Assembly: GCF_030815955.1 (NCBI RefSeq)
Contig: NZ_JAUSXK010000001.1
Location: forward strand, 2,728,001-2,792,000
DNA from: Microbacterium murale
Lineage (GTDB): Bacteria > Actinomycetota > Actinomycetes > Actinomycetales > Microbacteriaceae
Direction of reading: 5' to 3'
DNA length: 64,000 bases
The position numbers were made by a program, and so were the translations under genes. Below are positions 16,435 through 28,051 of this stretch, piece by piece. How positions within the stretch are numbered: the stretch's first letter is position 1; each line of letters begins with the position of its first letter. The notes beneath the pieces are model-generated. The model ran no database searches. It was not told the DNA's origin and was given only the letters and a program-made list of their open reading frames with translations.

Positions 16435-16485
16435 GGTAGTGTTTACCCGATCGTTACCTTCGTTGCCCGAACATCGAAGGTCATT
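16435..16485. promoter_or_regulatory. Candidate MtrA-like direct repeats upstream of the M23 peptidase gene
   Basis: Read on the minus strand, the interval between the phosphatase and peptidase genes contains CAACGAAGGTAACGATCGG followed by GTAAAC, that is three closely spaced GTAAC-like units. MtrA, the actinobacterial cell-wall response regulator, often controls M23 and Rpf genes through such repeats. The match is by eye and weak. Confidence 0.25.
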
Positions 16486-16496
16486 AGCCCCCCAGC

Positions 16497-17678
16497 GTGA
16501 CGAATCCCGAGAGAACCGTTTTGCCCATTGACACACCTATGGCTGAGCCTGCGCCCTCGCGCCGTTCCAGTCGACGTCAGGCAGCGGATCACGTGACCCT
16601 GACAGGCGTTCAAGAGACGACTCAGGTCGAGGTCGTCATTCCGGTTCTTTCCCGGCGGGCCATTCGTGACCGTCAGCGCGCAGCGACGGGCGAGACGAAG
16701 ATCGTCGCTTCTGAGAACGTCGATGAAGCTGTCGTCGCGACGCCGCCGGCACCAATCGTCGAAGACTCCACTGCGTCCGCTGAGAATGCCGAGTCCGCCG
16801 AGGATGCGTTCATCGCAGCATCCCGTGCATTCCGTGCTCTGGCAGGTGAGCAGCCGGCACCCGGTCAGGCGCCCAGCCCCACGGCGACGGTGCTTCCGGC
16901 CGAAGCGACCGCCGTGCACGTCGCACCCCGCAAGCCCCGCTCGCGTCGCAAGATCCTCGCGGCCGGCGCCACGGTGGGCATCATGGGGATCGCGGGTCTG
17001 CTCGCCGTGTCGATGACACTGCCCGCCGAAGCCGTCGCAGCAGCCCAGGGCATCCCGATGCAGTCGACGACCTCTCTCGTCGCAGCGACTGCTGGCGCAG
17101 CATCCGAGGTATCCGACGATGAGATCCAGGCGTATGTCGCGTCGTCCGATGTGCGCAACGAAGCGATCCAGCGCACCGAGGACTACTCGACGCTGTCGCG
17201 CGTCGACCTCGCTGCGGAGCAGGGCATCGCCTATTCGAACACCGTCTACACGAACGACCCGAGTGCTGCCATCCAGTGGCCGTTCATCGTCGGTGTGGGC
17301 ATGAGTTACGGATACGGCATGCGCGACGGGCGCCTGCATGAGGGTATCGACCTCGTGCCCGGTGCTGGGGCCCCCGTGCAGGCGATAGCCGACGGAACGG
17401 TGCGCATCGCGACGGAGTCCGGCGGCAATTACGGAGTCACCGTGTACATCGATCATGTCATCGATGGCGCGCTCATCACGAGCCACTATTCGCACATGCA
17501 GTACGGCTCTCTGCGGGTCGCCGCGGGTGAGACGGTCAAGGTCGGGGACATCATCGGGCTGGTCGGGAACACCGGTCGCTCATACGGTGCGCACATGCAC
17601 TTCGAGCTCATCGTCAACGACTCGACGATCGATCCGCTTCCGTGGCTGCAGGCGAACGCAGGACGCAAGTCTTACTGA
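16497..17678 (+). CDS. M23 family peptidoglycan endopeptidase (LytM domain), membrane-anchored
   Basis: This 393-residue protein is a likely cell-wall hydrolase. About 150 cytoplasmic, partly disordered residues precede a single membrane segment (153-174, ILAAGATVGIMGIAGLLAVS). An extracellular linker and a C-terminal LytM domain follow. The zinc ligands are H281 and D285 (HEGIDLVPG) and H368 of HMH (366-368). The GTG at 16497 is given as start; a TTG at 16521 with GAGAGA 6 nt upstream is an equally good alternative. Substrate is presumably peptide cross-links of peptidoglycan. Confidence 0.87.
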   Translation: MTNPERTVLPIDTPMAEPAPSRRSSRRQAADHVTLTGVQETTQVEVVIPVLSRRAIRDRQRAATGETKIVASENVDEAVVATPPAPIVEDSTASAENAESAEDAFIAASRAFRALAGEQPAPGQAPSPTATVLPAEATAVHVAPRKPRSRRKILAAGATVGIMGIAGLLAVSMTLPAEAVAAAQGIPMQSTTSLVAATAGAASEVSDDEIQAYVASSDVRNEAIQRTEDYSTLSRVDLAAEQGIAYSNTVYTNDPSAAIQWPFIVGVGMSYGYGMRDGRLHEGIDLVPGAGAPVQAIADGTVRIATESGGNYGVTVYIDHVIDGALITSHYSHMQYGSLRVAAGETVKVGDIIGLVGNTGRSYGAHMHFELIVNDSTIDPLPWLQANAGRKSY

Positions 17679-17688
17679 CCGCCTCAGT

Positions 17689-17717
17689 TTTTGAGAACGC
17701 CGAAGAAATGGTATTCT
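17689..17717 (+). promoter_or_regulatory. Promoter of the tRNA-Thr/tRNA-Met unit
   Basis: -35 TTTTGA (17689-17694), 17-bp spacer and -10 TATTCT (17712-17717) lie 28 bp upstream of tRNA-Thr. TTGAGA at 17691, with a 15-bp spacer, is an alternative -35. Confidence 0.55.
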
Positions 17718-17744
17718 CGTGTGGTTGCCCTCGCGGGTGACAAT

Positions 17745-17816
<72 letters not shown>

Positions 17817-17850
17817 CGCAGCATTCGCTTTCGCGAGTTGGATGCCATGC

Positions 17851-17924
17851 GGCAGGGTAGCTCAGTTGGTGAGAGCGCACGACTCATAATCGTGAGGTCG
17901 CGGGTTCAAGCCCCGCTCCTGCTA
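17851..17924 (+). tRNA. tRNA-Met (anticodon CAT)
   Basis: A 74-nt tRNA with acceptor GGCAGGG pairing TCCTGCT through two G-U pairs. The anticodon CAT is at 17885-17887 in loop CTCATAA. The T-arm is GGTTCAAGCC. The anticodon stem CACGA/TCGTG and overall sequence resemble the actinobacterial elongator tRNA-Met rather than initiator or tRNA-Ile2. Confidence 0.93.
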
Positions 17925-17930
17925 CAGATG

Positions 17931-17958
17931 AAAACCCCCGGGAAATCCGGGGGTTTTT
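17931..17958 (+). terminator. Rho-independent terminator after tRNA-Met
   Basis: Eleven-bp stem (17931-17941 with 17947-17957) with a 5-nt loop ending in TTTTT, 6 nt after the tRNA. It is the most canonical intrinsic terminator in the window. Confidence 0.93.
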
Positions 17959-18108
17959 GCGTATCTGGAGTGCTCGCAGGGATAGCGGCGAGGACGGGGC
18001 CGCTGGTCCGTCATCGGCCATGGCGCCCAAGAAGCTGAACGCCCGACGCGCTGAACGGGGGAAGGTACCAGCACGAGTCCGATCAGCAGCAGCCAGCGCA
18101 ACCAGAGA

Positions 18109-18142
18109 ATCGGGGGGCGAAGCATGCACCTCGCCCCCCGAT
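18109..18142 (-). terminator. Terminator of the solute-binding-protein gene
   Basis: Perfect 12-bp inverted repeat (18109-18120 with 18131-18142) and a 10-nt loop, 12 bp beyond the stop of the minus-strand gene at 18155. Nothing codes convincingly in 17959-18108. Confidence 0.75.
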
Positions 18143-18154
18143 CGTTGCTCGCGG

Positions 18155-19825
18155 TCAGCTCGCGTCGTATGCGGCCTGCCATATCTCGAGGTAGCGGTCG
18201 ATGCCGAGGCCCTGGAGGCCGTCCAGGTACCCATTCCAATCGCCGTCGCTGTTCGGGTCACGCACTCCGGTGACGAACTCGGCGGTCGAAGTCGCCACGT
18301 TGCTCTCGATGTTGGCTGTCAGCGTGGACAGTTCGTTGCCTTCTTCGACGGGGACCCAAAGGTCCCAGTACGGGAAGATCGCGTCGGAGTCTTTTCCTTC
18401 GTAGAGCTTGGTCGCTTCGAAGAGTCGACGCTCATAGCCCGGCTGCGTGTTGATGTCGAGTGGCGCCACCTGCGCGTTTCGGAATTCCGTCGTCTCGAAC
18501 ACCTGGGCCATCGGACCCCAGCTGCCGTTGTAGTCGGCTTCGTTCTCCTCATCCACCAGAATGTCGAAGAAGGTCGCTTCGAGTTCTGCGTCGAGGGCGA
18601 CCTCGCCCTCGTCAGCAGCTCGCCAGCCGATGTCCTCTTCGCCGAACTCGCCTCGCATGTGCCCTTCCTCGGTGAAGAGATAGTCCATCATCTCCATGAT
18701 CACCTTCTGCTCCGTCTCATCGGCGGCCTTCGTGACGACGAACGTGGCACCGGGGATGCTCGGTAGCTGATACGTCGCGTGCGGCCCCGCTGGGCCTTCG
18801 AGCGGCGGAATCGGGAAGTACTGATTGTCGCGACCGTCTTCCTGCCCGACGCTCACGAAGATTCCGGAATGGATGGCTGTGGCACCGCCGAGGATCACCG
18901 CTTCGGCGTTGTTGCCCAAGCCCTGCATGGTGTCGTCGCCCTGCGAGAATGCCGCGGGGTCGATGAGCCCTGCCTCCCAAAGCTTGTTGAGGAATTTCAG
19001 GCCCTCCCGCCATCCGTCCTGCATCGGCTGCATCTGCACGGTGTCGCCGTCGAGCCCCAGCGAGACGGGCTGCCCGTTCGCGCCGGCTCCGGTGTTGAAG
19101 GAGTTGGAGATGAACGCGTTCATGATGTACGGCACGACCGACCACTGGGCACTGCCGGTGATCGGGATCTCATCCGCAACACCATTGCCGTTGGGGTCGC
19201 CCGTCTTGAAGGCCATCATGACGTCGAAGAACTCGTCAGGCGTTGTCGGCGCATCGAGTCCGAGCGTGGTCAGCCACTCTGTGTTGATCCAGAACTTGTA
19301 CGGGTACGAGCAGTGGTAGCAGTCATTCCACTGCGGAAGACCCCAGATTTTGCCGTCGGGCGCTGTGGCGAGCGTCTCGAAACCGGGCTCAGCGGCGAGG
19401 GCATCAGCGATATTCGGCGCATACTCGTCGATGAGGTCGTTCAGGGGCAGGAGTACGCCCTGATCGCCGTAGCGCTGCAGTTCTGCCTTGTTGAACTGCG
19501 AAGCCCAGGGGACGAGCATGTATGCCTCGGGCAGGTCGCCGCCCGCCAAGGAGACCTGGCGAGCCTCGTTTGCTGCCCCCGATTCGTAGCCGGTTGTCTC
19601 AAACTGGATATCGACGTCGAACTTCTCCTCCATGAGGAGGGTGAACGAGTTGGTGTTGAGATCCATCTGGCCACCCTGCTCGCCGAAGATGGTGATGACC
19701 TTCTGGTCGTCTTCTTCACTTGGCGAACAGCCGACCAGTGCGGCGGCCAACACCCCTACTGCGGCGATGCCTGCGACTGAGCGACGGCTGTATCGCATCG
19801 TGTCGGATATGTGATGTCTGGACAA
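18155..19825 (-). CDS. ABC transporter carbohydrate-binding lipoprotein (family 1 extracellular solute-binding protein)
   Basis: This 556-residue secreted lipoprotein is of the kind that delivers oligosaccharides to LplB/YtcP-type permeases. The signal peptide has a basic n-region, hydrophobic core AGIAAVGVLAAALVGC and a lipobox LVGC whose Cys would be lipidated. The TTG start at 19825 is preferred because AGGAGG lies at the right distance (plus-strand CCTCCT 19833-19838); ATG 19798 would lack a ribosome site. Its promoter at 19992-20020 closely resembles that of the permeases at 27765-27793, and both contain the same operator-like motif, so the protein probably feeds those permeases although the genes are 5.8 kb apart. 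Confidence 0.92.
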   Translation of the reverse strand: MSRHHISDTMRYSRRSVAGIAAVGVLAAALVGCSPSEEDDQKVITIFGEQGGQMDLNTNSFTLLMEEKFDVDIQFETTGYESGAANEARQVSLAGGDLPEAYMLVPWASQFNKAELQRYGDQGVLLPLNDLIDEYAPNIADALAAEPGFETLATAPDGKIWGLPQWNDCYHCSYPYKFWINTEWLTTLGLDAPTTPDEFFDVMMAFKTGDPNGNGVADEIPITGSAQWSVVPYIMNAFISNSFNTGAGANGQPVSLGLDGDTVQMQPMQDGWREGLKFLNKLWEAGLIDPAAFSQGDDTMQGLGNNAEAVILGGATAIHSGIFVSVGQEDGRDNQYFPIPPLEGPAGPHATYQLPSIPGATFVVTKAADETEQKVIMEMMDYLFTEEGHMRGEFGEEDIGWRAADEGEVALDAELEATFFDILVDEENEADYNGSWGPMAQVFETTEFRNAQVAPLDINTQPGYERRLFEATKLYEGKDSDAIFPYWDLWVPVEEGNELSTLTANIESNVATSTAEFVTGVRDPNSDGDWNGYLDGLQGLGIDRYLEIWQAAYDAS

Positions 19826-19991
19826 TGTCTTGCCTCCTGATTGAGGGTGGGAACGTTGCAGGGAGTGATCCTGAACGGGTAGAGACTCGAGCCGAACCCG
19901 CATCCGTCTGCTCTTGATCGGAAGTCGCAGGCGGCCGCCAGTGGCACATCATCCGGACGTTCCGCTCTGCGGCGTTGCAGGTATGCACTTC

Positions 19992-20020
19992 ACGGTAAAC
20001 GTCTGATCATTCGCTGTCAA
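19992..20020 (-). promoter_or_regulatory. Promoter of the solute-binding-protein gene with embedded operator-like motif
   Basis: On the minus strand, TTGACA (20020-20015), a 17-bp spacer and TACCGT (19997-19992). The motif TAAACGTCTGATCATTC (19996-20012, plus strand) fills the spacer and touches the -10, a position expected to allow repression. The leader to the TTG start is about 160 nt. The rest of the 440-bp gap 19826-20265 contains the second motif at 20163 and no recognisable gene. Confidence 0.7.
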
Positions 20021-20160
20021 TATTCACTTTCCGGGATCTCGCGAAAAGCAGCGACCGCATCTAGTGCAGAGAGAGTTGACGGTCCCGCCGCACGGGAACC
20101 GGTGCAGGAGAGGGACAAGAAGTCGTATCTGTTCCCGCCCACGCGCCGGAATTGCGCTAA

Positions 20161-23547
<3,387 letters not shown>

Positions 23548-23559
23548 CCGCATAAGCCT

Positions 23560-23593
23560 CTGGTGGATCGCCTCGTCGGAGGGGATCCACCAG
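23560..23593. terminator. Bidirectional terminator between lacZ and GH36 genes
   Basis: Ten-bp perfect outer stem (23560-23569 with 23584-23593), one G-G mismatch and a 4-bp inner stem with GTCG loop, located between the two convergent stops. Confidence 0.8.
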
Positions 23594-23614
23594 GCGGGAC
23601 GCCGGTTTCGACGG

Positions 23615-25720
23615 CTATATGCGCCGTAGGCTAAGCGTGCGCGCCGCGGGCTCGTCCGGCAGCTCGATCACGAGCTCGCCGGCAGGGCCATCCCAGGTCG
23701 CCCGCGTCGGAAGGCCCTTCGGGAACACGATCTCCACCTCGATCTCACGTCCGGCGTGAGCCGCGAGCGGGACCCGGACGGTGGTGGGCCCCGATCGGCG
23801 CCAGACGGTGAGCAGTTCACGCTCGTCGTCTCGCATGCCGAGGGCGACGACGGGGTCGTGCCAGCCGGGCAGGCCCAGGGGCCAGAACGGCAGAGCCGTC
23901 GTGAGTCGGTCACGCGTCTCTCGGTACGCGGCGAGCCCCTCCCGGACCAGCTCCATCTGCGGCGGCGAGAGAAGATCAAGCCGACCGCCGAGGTGCACGC
24001 GCCCCAGCAGCGTGTTCGCGAGCGAGAACGCGATCCGCTCGTCGGACCACGACGGGTCGGGGTAGGCCCACACGGCCCCCTGTTCGGGAGTGACGGCGGT
24101 GGGCGCGGACGCGGCGATCGCCGCGGTGAACAGCGGGTCCTGGTTGTCGCTCGTCGACTGGATGGGGTGCACCGCGAGGGTTGCAGCATCCATCCGCTGT
24201 CCGCCGCTCGCGCAGCTCTCGATGACGAGTCCGGGATGCCGGTCCATGAGGTTCCGCACCCAGTCAAGCAGCACGCGCTGGTGACCGAACTGCCCGTCAC
24301 CGGGACTGTCGGCATCCACGTCGGTGCCCTGCGTGACGTCCATGTTGTAGTCGAACTTCAGGTAGCCGAGACCCAGGTCCACGATGAGTCGCTCGACCGC
24401 GCCGTCGATGTGGGCGAGAGCGGCCGGATGCCGGAAGTCCAGCTGCAGCCGACCGGACTCGATGACCCGCTGCCCGTCCCGCTGGAAGAAGGCCTCCAGC
24501 GGCAGAGTGTCGGCGACGGGGCTCGAGACCGAGACGACCTCAGGCTCGAGCCACAGCCCCGGCACCATGCCGGCCGCACGCATCCGACTCGTCATCGCCT
24601 GCAGGCCGTCGGGGAATCGGCGCAGCGATGGCTCCCACGAGCCGAGATCGTTCCACCACGTCGCCCCGTCGGTGTACCAGCCCGAGTCCATGCAGTAGAT
24701 CTCCGCGCCCGCGCGCCGCGCGGCGTCGATGAACGGCGGCATGTTCTCGCTCGTGGGATCGCCCATGAGGGCGTTCATGTAGTCGTTCACGATCACCGGC
24801 AGCGCCTCGTTGTCCGGGTGCGGACGACGTACGCGGCGCCGCGCGCGGGTGAGGGAGCCGAACAGCTCGTCGTCATCAACTGCGAGGACGAGGGTCGTCG
24901 GAACGGAGCGGAACCGCTCTCCGGGCGCGAGGCGGCGCATCCATGCCGAGCTCTGGTCGGTCGGTCCGCTCGCCACGAGGTACAGCGCGCCGCCTTGGTC
25001 TCCGAGCTCCCAGCGCCAGGCTCCGTTGTGCTCGACCTGCCACAGCACAGATCGTGACTGATCCCGCGCTCGCAGGACGCCCATCGGCAGGTGACCGCCG
25101 GTCGACCAGCTTCCGCGCTGCCCGATGGCGAACGACGCGCGGGAGCCGGTGATGCCCCACTGGTCCAGCCCTGAGTCGTCGAGTCCGAGTTCAGCCGGGG
25201 TGCGACGCTGCCAGACCATCTCACGGAACCACGTGTTGTGCGCGAACCCGACCTCGTAGTCGAGCCACCAGTGCGCTCCCGGTGACGAGATACCGCCGAG
25301 CGCGACGGACGAGACCGCGCGGAGCTCGACGGCCTTCGAGCCTGCGACGATCTCGGTCTCGCATCGGACGACGGGCAGGTCCGGCCAAGCGGACCACCGT
25401 GAGATCACGCTGACGCGCGTCACGGGGTCCTGCGCGGTCACCTCGAGATGCGCCATCCCGGCCTCGTGCCATTCCCGGTGGTCGACGAAGCGCAGTCTGC
25501 GCCCCACGGCGCTGCCCATGAGGCGTTCCGACGACAGGATGCCCGAGCCCTCGCCGCCGAGGTGGACCTCGGCGATCGGCAGAGCGGATGCCGGGTCGGA
25601 GGCGCTCTCGTCGCCGGAGCGCGTGAACCGCTGGACCATCGGCGGCTCATCAGCCGATGACGAGATATCGAGCTCGATCGCGCCGGGTCGCCAGGTGATG
25701 GTGTGTTGGTCCACGGTCAC
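23615..25720 (-). CDS. Alpha-galactosidase, glycoside hydrolase family 36
   Basis: This 701-residue GH36 enzyme has an N-terminal beta-supersandwich, a TIM barrel (PVIVNDYMNAL...MDSGWY...WLEPEVVS) and a C-terminal beta domain. The nucleophile is D457 in LKFDYN and the acid/base D511 in ESCASGGQRMD. It removes terminal alpha-galactose, probably inside the cell since no signal peptide is present. The GTG start at 25720 overlaps the upstream permease stop by 4 nt (GTGA), so it is the last gene of the permease operon. An 85-residue upstream extension of the frame lies inside the permease gene and is rejected. Confidence 0.92.
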   Translation of the reverse strand: MTVDQHTITWRPGAIELDISSSADEPPMVQRFTRSGDESASDPASALPIAEVHLGGEGSGILSSERLMGSAVGRRLRFVDHREWHEAGMAHLEVTAQDPVTRVSVISRWSAWPDLPVVRCETEIVAGSKAVELRAVSSVALGGISSPGAHWWLDYEVGFAHNTWFREMVWQRRTPAELGLDDSGLDQWGITGSRASFAIGQRGSWSTGGHLPMGVLRARDQSRSVLWQVEHNGAWRWELGDQGGALYLVASGPTDQSSAWMRRLAPGERFRSVPTTLVLAVDDDELFGSLTRARRRVRRPHPDNEALPVIVNDYMNALMGDPTSENMPPFIDAARRAGAEIYCMDSGWYTDGATWWNDLGSWEPSLRRFPDGLQAMTSRMRAAGMVPGLWLEPEVVSVSSPVADTLPLEAFFQRDGQRVIESGRLQLDFRHPAALAHIDGAVERLIVDLGLGYLKFDYNMDVTQGTDVDADSPGDGQFGHQRVLLDWVRNLMDRHPGLVIESCASGGQRMDAATLAVHPIQSTSDNQDPLFTAAIAASAPTAVTPEQGAVWAYPDPSWSDERIAFSLANTLLGRVHLGGRLDLLSPPQMELVREGLAAYRETRDRLTTALPFWPLGLPGWHDPVVALGMRDDERELLTVWRRSGPTTVRVPLAAHAGREIEVEIVFPKGLPTRATWDGPAGELVIELPDEPAARTLSLRRI

Positions 25721-26679
25721 CCCTTGACCGCTCCGATCAGAATGCCCTTGTTGAAGAAGCGGGCGACGAACGGGTAGACGAGCATCACTGGCACCGTCGA
25801 GATGACGATGAGCGAGTACTTCATCAGGTCGGCGAGCTGCTGCCGCTCCATGGCGGCGGCCGCGTCCAGACCGGGGGCGGCCTGGTTGAGGATCAGCACG
25901 TTGCGGAGCACCAGTTGGAGCGGGAAGAGATCCGGGTCGCGCAGGTAGAGCAACGCGTCGAAATAAGAGTTCCACTGGAAAATGGCGTACATGAGTGCGA
26001 TCACCGCGAGCAGCGGCTTGGACAGCGGCAGGACGGTCGAGAAGAGGAAGCGCAGATCACTCGCGCCATCCAGCTGGGCCGCCTCATACAGTTCGTCGGG
26101 GATCGATGACCGGAAGAACGCGACGGCGATGATCACCTGCCAGACGCCGACCGCCTGCGGGAGAATGATCGCCCATCGGGTGTCGAGGAGACCGAGGTTC
26201 TGGACGACGAGGTACATCGGGATGATGCCGCCGGCGAAGAGCATCGTGAACACCACGAAAACCGTGATGCCGCGGCGACCCCAGAAATCCTGTCGGGACA
26301 GGGGATAGGCGATCGCGACCGTGAGCACGAGGCTGATCGCGGTACCCACGATGGTGTAGAACAGCGAGTTGCCGAATCCGGTGAGGATCGAGCTGTCGCT
26401 GAGCGCGCGCTGGTACCCCTCAAGGGTGAAGTCGATCGGCCAGAACGTGACCTGGCCCGACGACACCGCGAGCGGATCGCTGAAGGAGCTGGCGACGATG
26501 TAGATGAGCGGCAGCAGCACCACGAGCAGGAAAGTGGTGAGCAGGATGTACACGCCGGCCATGAACCACCGGTCGACCACAGGCTCCTTGATGCGCGTCG
26601 GCCTGAAGTCGTTACGCGACTTCGAGAGTCGGGACTTCTTGCTGGCCTTGTCGGGGGCTTCTTTCAGCATCGTGTTCAC
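25717..26679 (-). CDS. Carbohydrate ABC transporter permease (YtcP-like, CUT1)
   Basis: This 320-residue inner-membrane protein of the MalG/YtcP type has six helices and the EAA loop (YEAAQLDGASDLRFLFSTVLPLSKP) that contacts the ATPase. The GTG at 26679 gives the classic 4-nt overlap with the stop of the upstream permease; GTG at 26682 is an alternative. It pairs with the LplB-type permease at 26676. No ATPase gene is present anywhere in the island, so a shared ATPase (MsiK type) encoded elsewhere is presumed, as is common in actinobacteria. Confidence 0.93.
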   Translation of the reverse strand: MNTMLKEAPDKASKKSRLSKSRNDFRPTRIKEPVVDRWFMAGVYILLTTFLLVVLLPLIYIVASSFSDPLAVSSGQVTFWPIDFTLEGYQRALSDSSILTGFGNSLFYTIVGTAISLVLTVAIAYPLSRQDFWGRRGITVFVVFTMLFAGGIIPMYLVVQNLGLLDTRWAIILPQAVGVWQVIIAVAFFRSSIPDELYEAAQLDGASDLRFLFSTVLPLSKPLLAVIALMYAIFQWNSYFDALLYLRDPDLFPLQLVLRNVLILNQAAPGLDAAAAMERQQLADLMKYSLIVISTVPVMLVYPFVARFFNKGILIGAVKG

Positions 26680-27659
26680 CACAGTCCGTTTCCCGTCAGT
26701 CGTTTCACGATCGCGTTCACTCCGAGCAGCAGCACGAGGTTGATGACTCCGTTGAACAGTCCGATCGCCGCCGCCTGGCTGAAGTCGGCGCTGAGCAAGC
26801 CGACCTTGTAGGTGTATGTCGCGATGATCTCGGACTGCGAGATGTTGAGACTGTTCTGCAGCAGGTATGCCTTCTCGAAGCCGATCGCCATGACGTTTCC
26901 GACCCCGAGGACGAGGACGATCATCGCGGTGGGCATGATGCCCGGCAGATCGACGTTGAGGATCTTCTGCCAGCGGCTCGCGCCGTCGACTCGCGCGGCT
27001 TCGTACAGAGTGGGATCGATCCCCGCGAGCGCGGCCAGGTAGATGACGGCCGAGTATCCCATCGTCTGCCAGATGTCACTGAAGACGTAGATGTGCCGGA
27101 AGAAGTCCGGATCGCTCAGAAAGTCGATGGATCCCAGGCCGAAGAACTGCGTCACGTGTCCGGCGATGCCCAACCGCGGCGAGAGGAAGAGGATGGTCAT
27201 CGATACGACCACGACCGTCGAGATGAAGTAGGGCGCGTATGTGACCATCTGCACGGTGTTCTTGAAGAACCGCAAGCGAACTTCGTTCAGCGCGAGCGCG
27301 AGGATGATCGGGATCGGGAAGCTTGCCAGGACGACGTAGGCCGAGAGCAGGAAGGTGTTGCGCAGCACCGGCCAGAACATCGGATTGTTGAAGAAGCGCT
27401 CGAAGTGCTTGATCCCAGCCCAGTCGCTTCCCCAGACGCCGTCTATAACGTTGTAATCTTTGAAAGCAATGATGGCATTCGCCATCGGCACGTACTTGAA
27501 GATGACGAAGTAGGCGATCGGAATCAGGATCAGCAGATAGAGCTGCCAATGCCGACGCCAGCTGCGCTTGAAACCGCGCAATCCGCGGGAGTTGCCCCGG
27601 TCGCGGAGTTTGCGGGTGACACCGCCGACGTCCAGGCCGACGCCCGGCGGGCTCACCAT
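26676..27659 (-). CDS. Carbohydrate ABC transporter permease (LplB-like, CUT1)
   Basis: This 327-residue membrane protein has a short basic N-terminus (FKRSWRRHWQLYLL), then YFVIFKYVPMANAIIAFKDY, typical of LplB-type permeases, and the EAA loop YEAARVDGASRWQKILNVDLPG. The ATG at 27659, preceded by GAGG 5 nt upstream, is chosen. The frame is open to a GTG at 27761, but that codon lies upstream of the predicted transcription start (about 27758), and the longer N-terminus is atypical. Its start overlaps the stop of a 25-codon upstream reading frame with a strong ribosome site. Confidence 0.9.
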   Translation of the reverse strand: MVSPPGVGLDVGGVTRKLRDRGNSRGLRGFKRSWRRHWQLYLLILIPIAYFVIFKYVPMANAIIAFKDYNVIDGVWGSDWAGIKHFERFFNNPMFWPVLRNTFLLSAYVVLASFPIPIILALALNEVRLRFFKNTVQMVTYAPYFISTVVVVSMTILFLSPRLGIAGHVTQFFGLGSIDFLSDPDFFRHIYVFSDIWQTMGYSAVIYLAALAGIDPTLYEAARVDGASRWQKILNVDLPGIMPTAMIVLVLGVGNVMAIGFEKAYLLQNSLNISQSEIIATYTYKVGLLSADFSQAAAIGLFNGVINLVLLLGVNAIVKRLTGNGLW

Positions 27660-27730
27660 GCGGACCTCACGAGTTTGAGGGGCGAGTTCGGGGAAGTGGA
27701 ACGGGCGAGCGACCTCAGTCGGATGTTCAT
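27653..27730 (-). CDS. Possible 25-residue leader peptide upstream of the permease gene
   Basis: A short frame begins at ATG 27730, 5 nt after GGAG in an AGAGGAGACC context (plus-strand 27731-27745), the strongest ribosome site in this leader. The peptide begins MNIRLRSLAR and ends LVRSAW. Its TGA (27655-27653) overlaps the ATG GTG start of the permease, so ribosomes finishing it could reinitiate on the permease. It has no homologue known to the annotator; basic and serine/proline-rich content gives no function. Confidence 0.4.
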   Translation of the reverse strand: MNIRLRSLARSTSPNSPLKLVRSAW

Positions 27731-27764
27731 CAGGTCTCCTCTCTGAGTCGATGCAGCACACTTT

Positions 27765-27793
27765 ACGATAAACGTCAGATCAATGTCTGTCAA
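27765..27793 (-). promoter_or_regulatory. Promoter of the permease-GH36 operon with operator-like motif
   Basis: On the minus strand, TTGACA (27793-27788), 17-bp spacer and TATCGT (27770-27765). The motif TAAACGTCAGATCAATG (plus strand 27769-27785) lies in the spacer, as in the promoter at 19992. The remaining interval 27794-28051 contains no convincing gene; a sequence CAATCTTTCAACG at about 27983 resembles one at 38008. Confidence 0.7.
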
Positions 27794-28051
27794 TCGCTCC
27801 CGACGCTCGCGTCTCGATTAGGTCGCTATGCGCCCGGGCCGAGGCTGCATAGATCCGGTCTGTGAGCCTGAGATGCCCGGTTATTCCGGCATTCCGGGCA
27901 CACTCCCTGTCGTTCGACATCCCAGTTTCTCGAAGACATCACTGCGCCCACGCCGTTGGTTCGAGTCGCCAAAGATGCAGATTGATTCAATCTTTCAACG
28001 TGGCCGCACTCGCGCGCGAGGTCTGATTCAGGGAAGCGTCGAGCGGGGCGT

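Noticed and set aside
17922..18239. Small minus-strand frame with a hydrophobic stretch (WLRWLLLIGLVLV) beyond the solute-binding-protein gene
   Set aside because: Its plausible start lies inside the terminator hairpin at 18109-18142 and the frame continues across a second terminator and the tRNA-Met region; composition is not coding-like.
23756..25057. 433-residue frame antisense to the GH36 gene
   Set aside because: No family features and lies wholly opposite a well-supported enzyme.
27660..27761. Longer N-terminus of the LplB-type permease starting at GTG 27761
   Set aside because: The codon is upstream of the predicted transcription start and has no ribosome site; the 34 extra residues do not resemble the family.
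27794..28051. Possible gene or small RNA in the interval between the permease promoter and ThuA
   Set aside because: Frames here are short and lack ribosome sites; no hairpin or promoter pattern was convincing.
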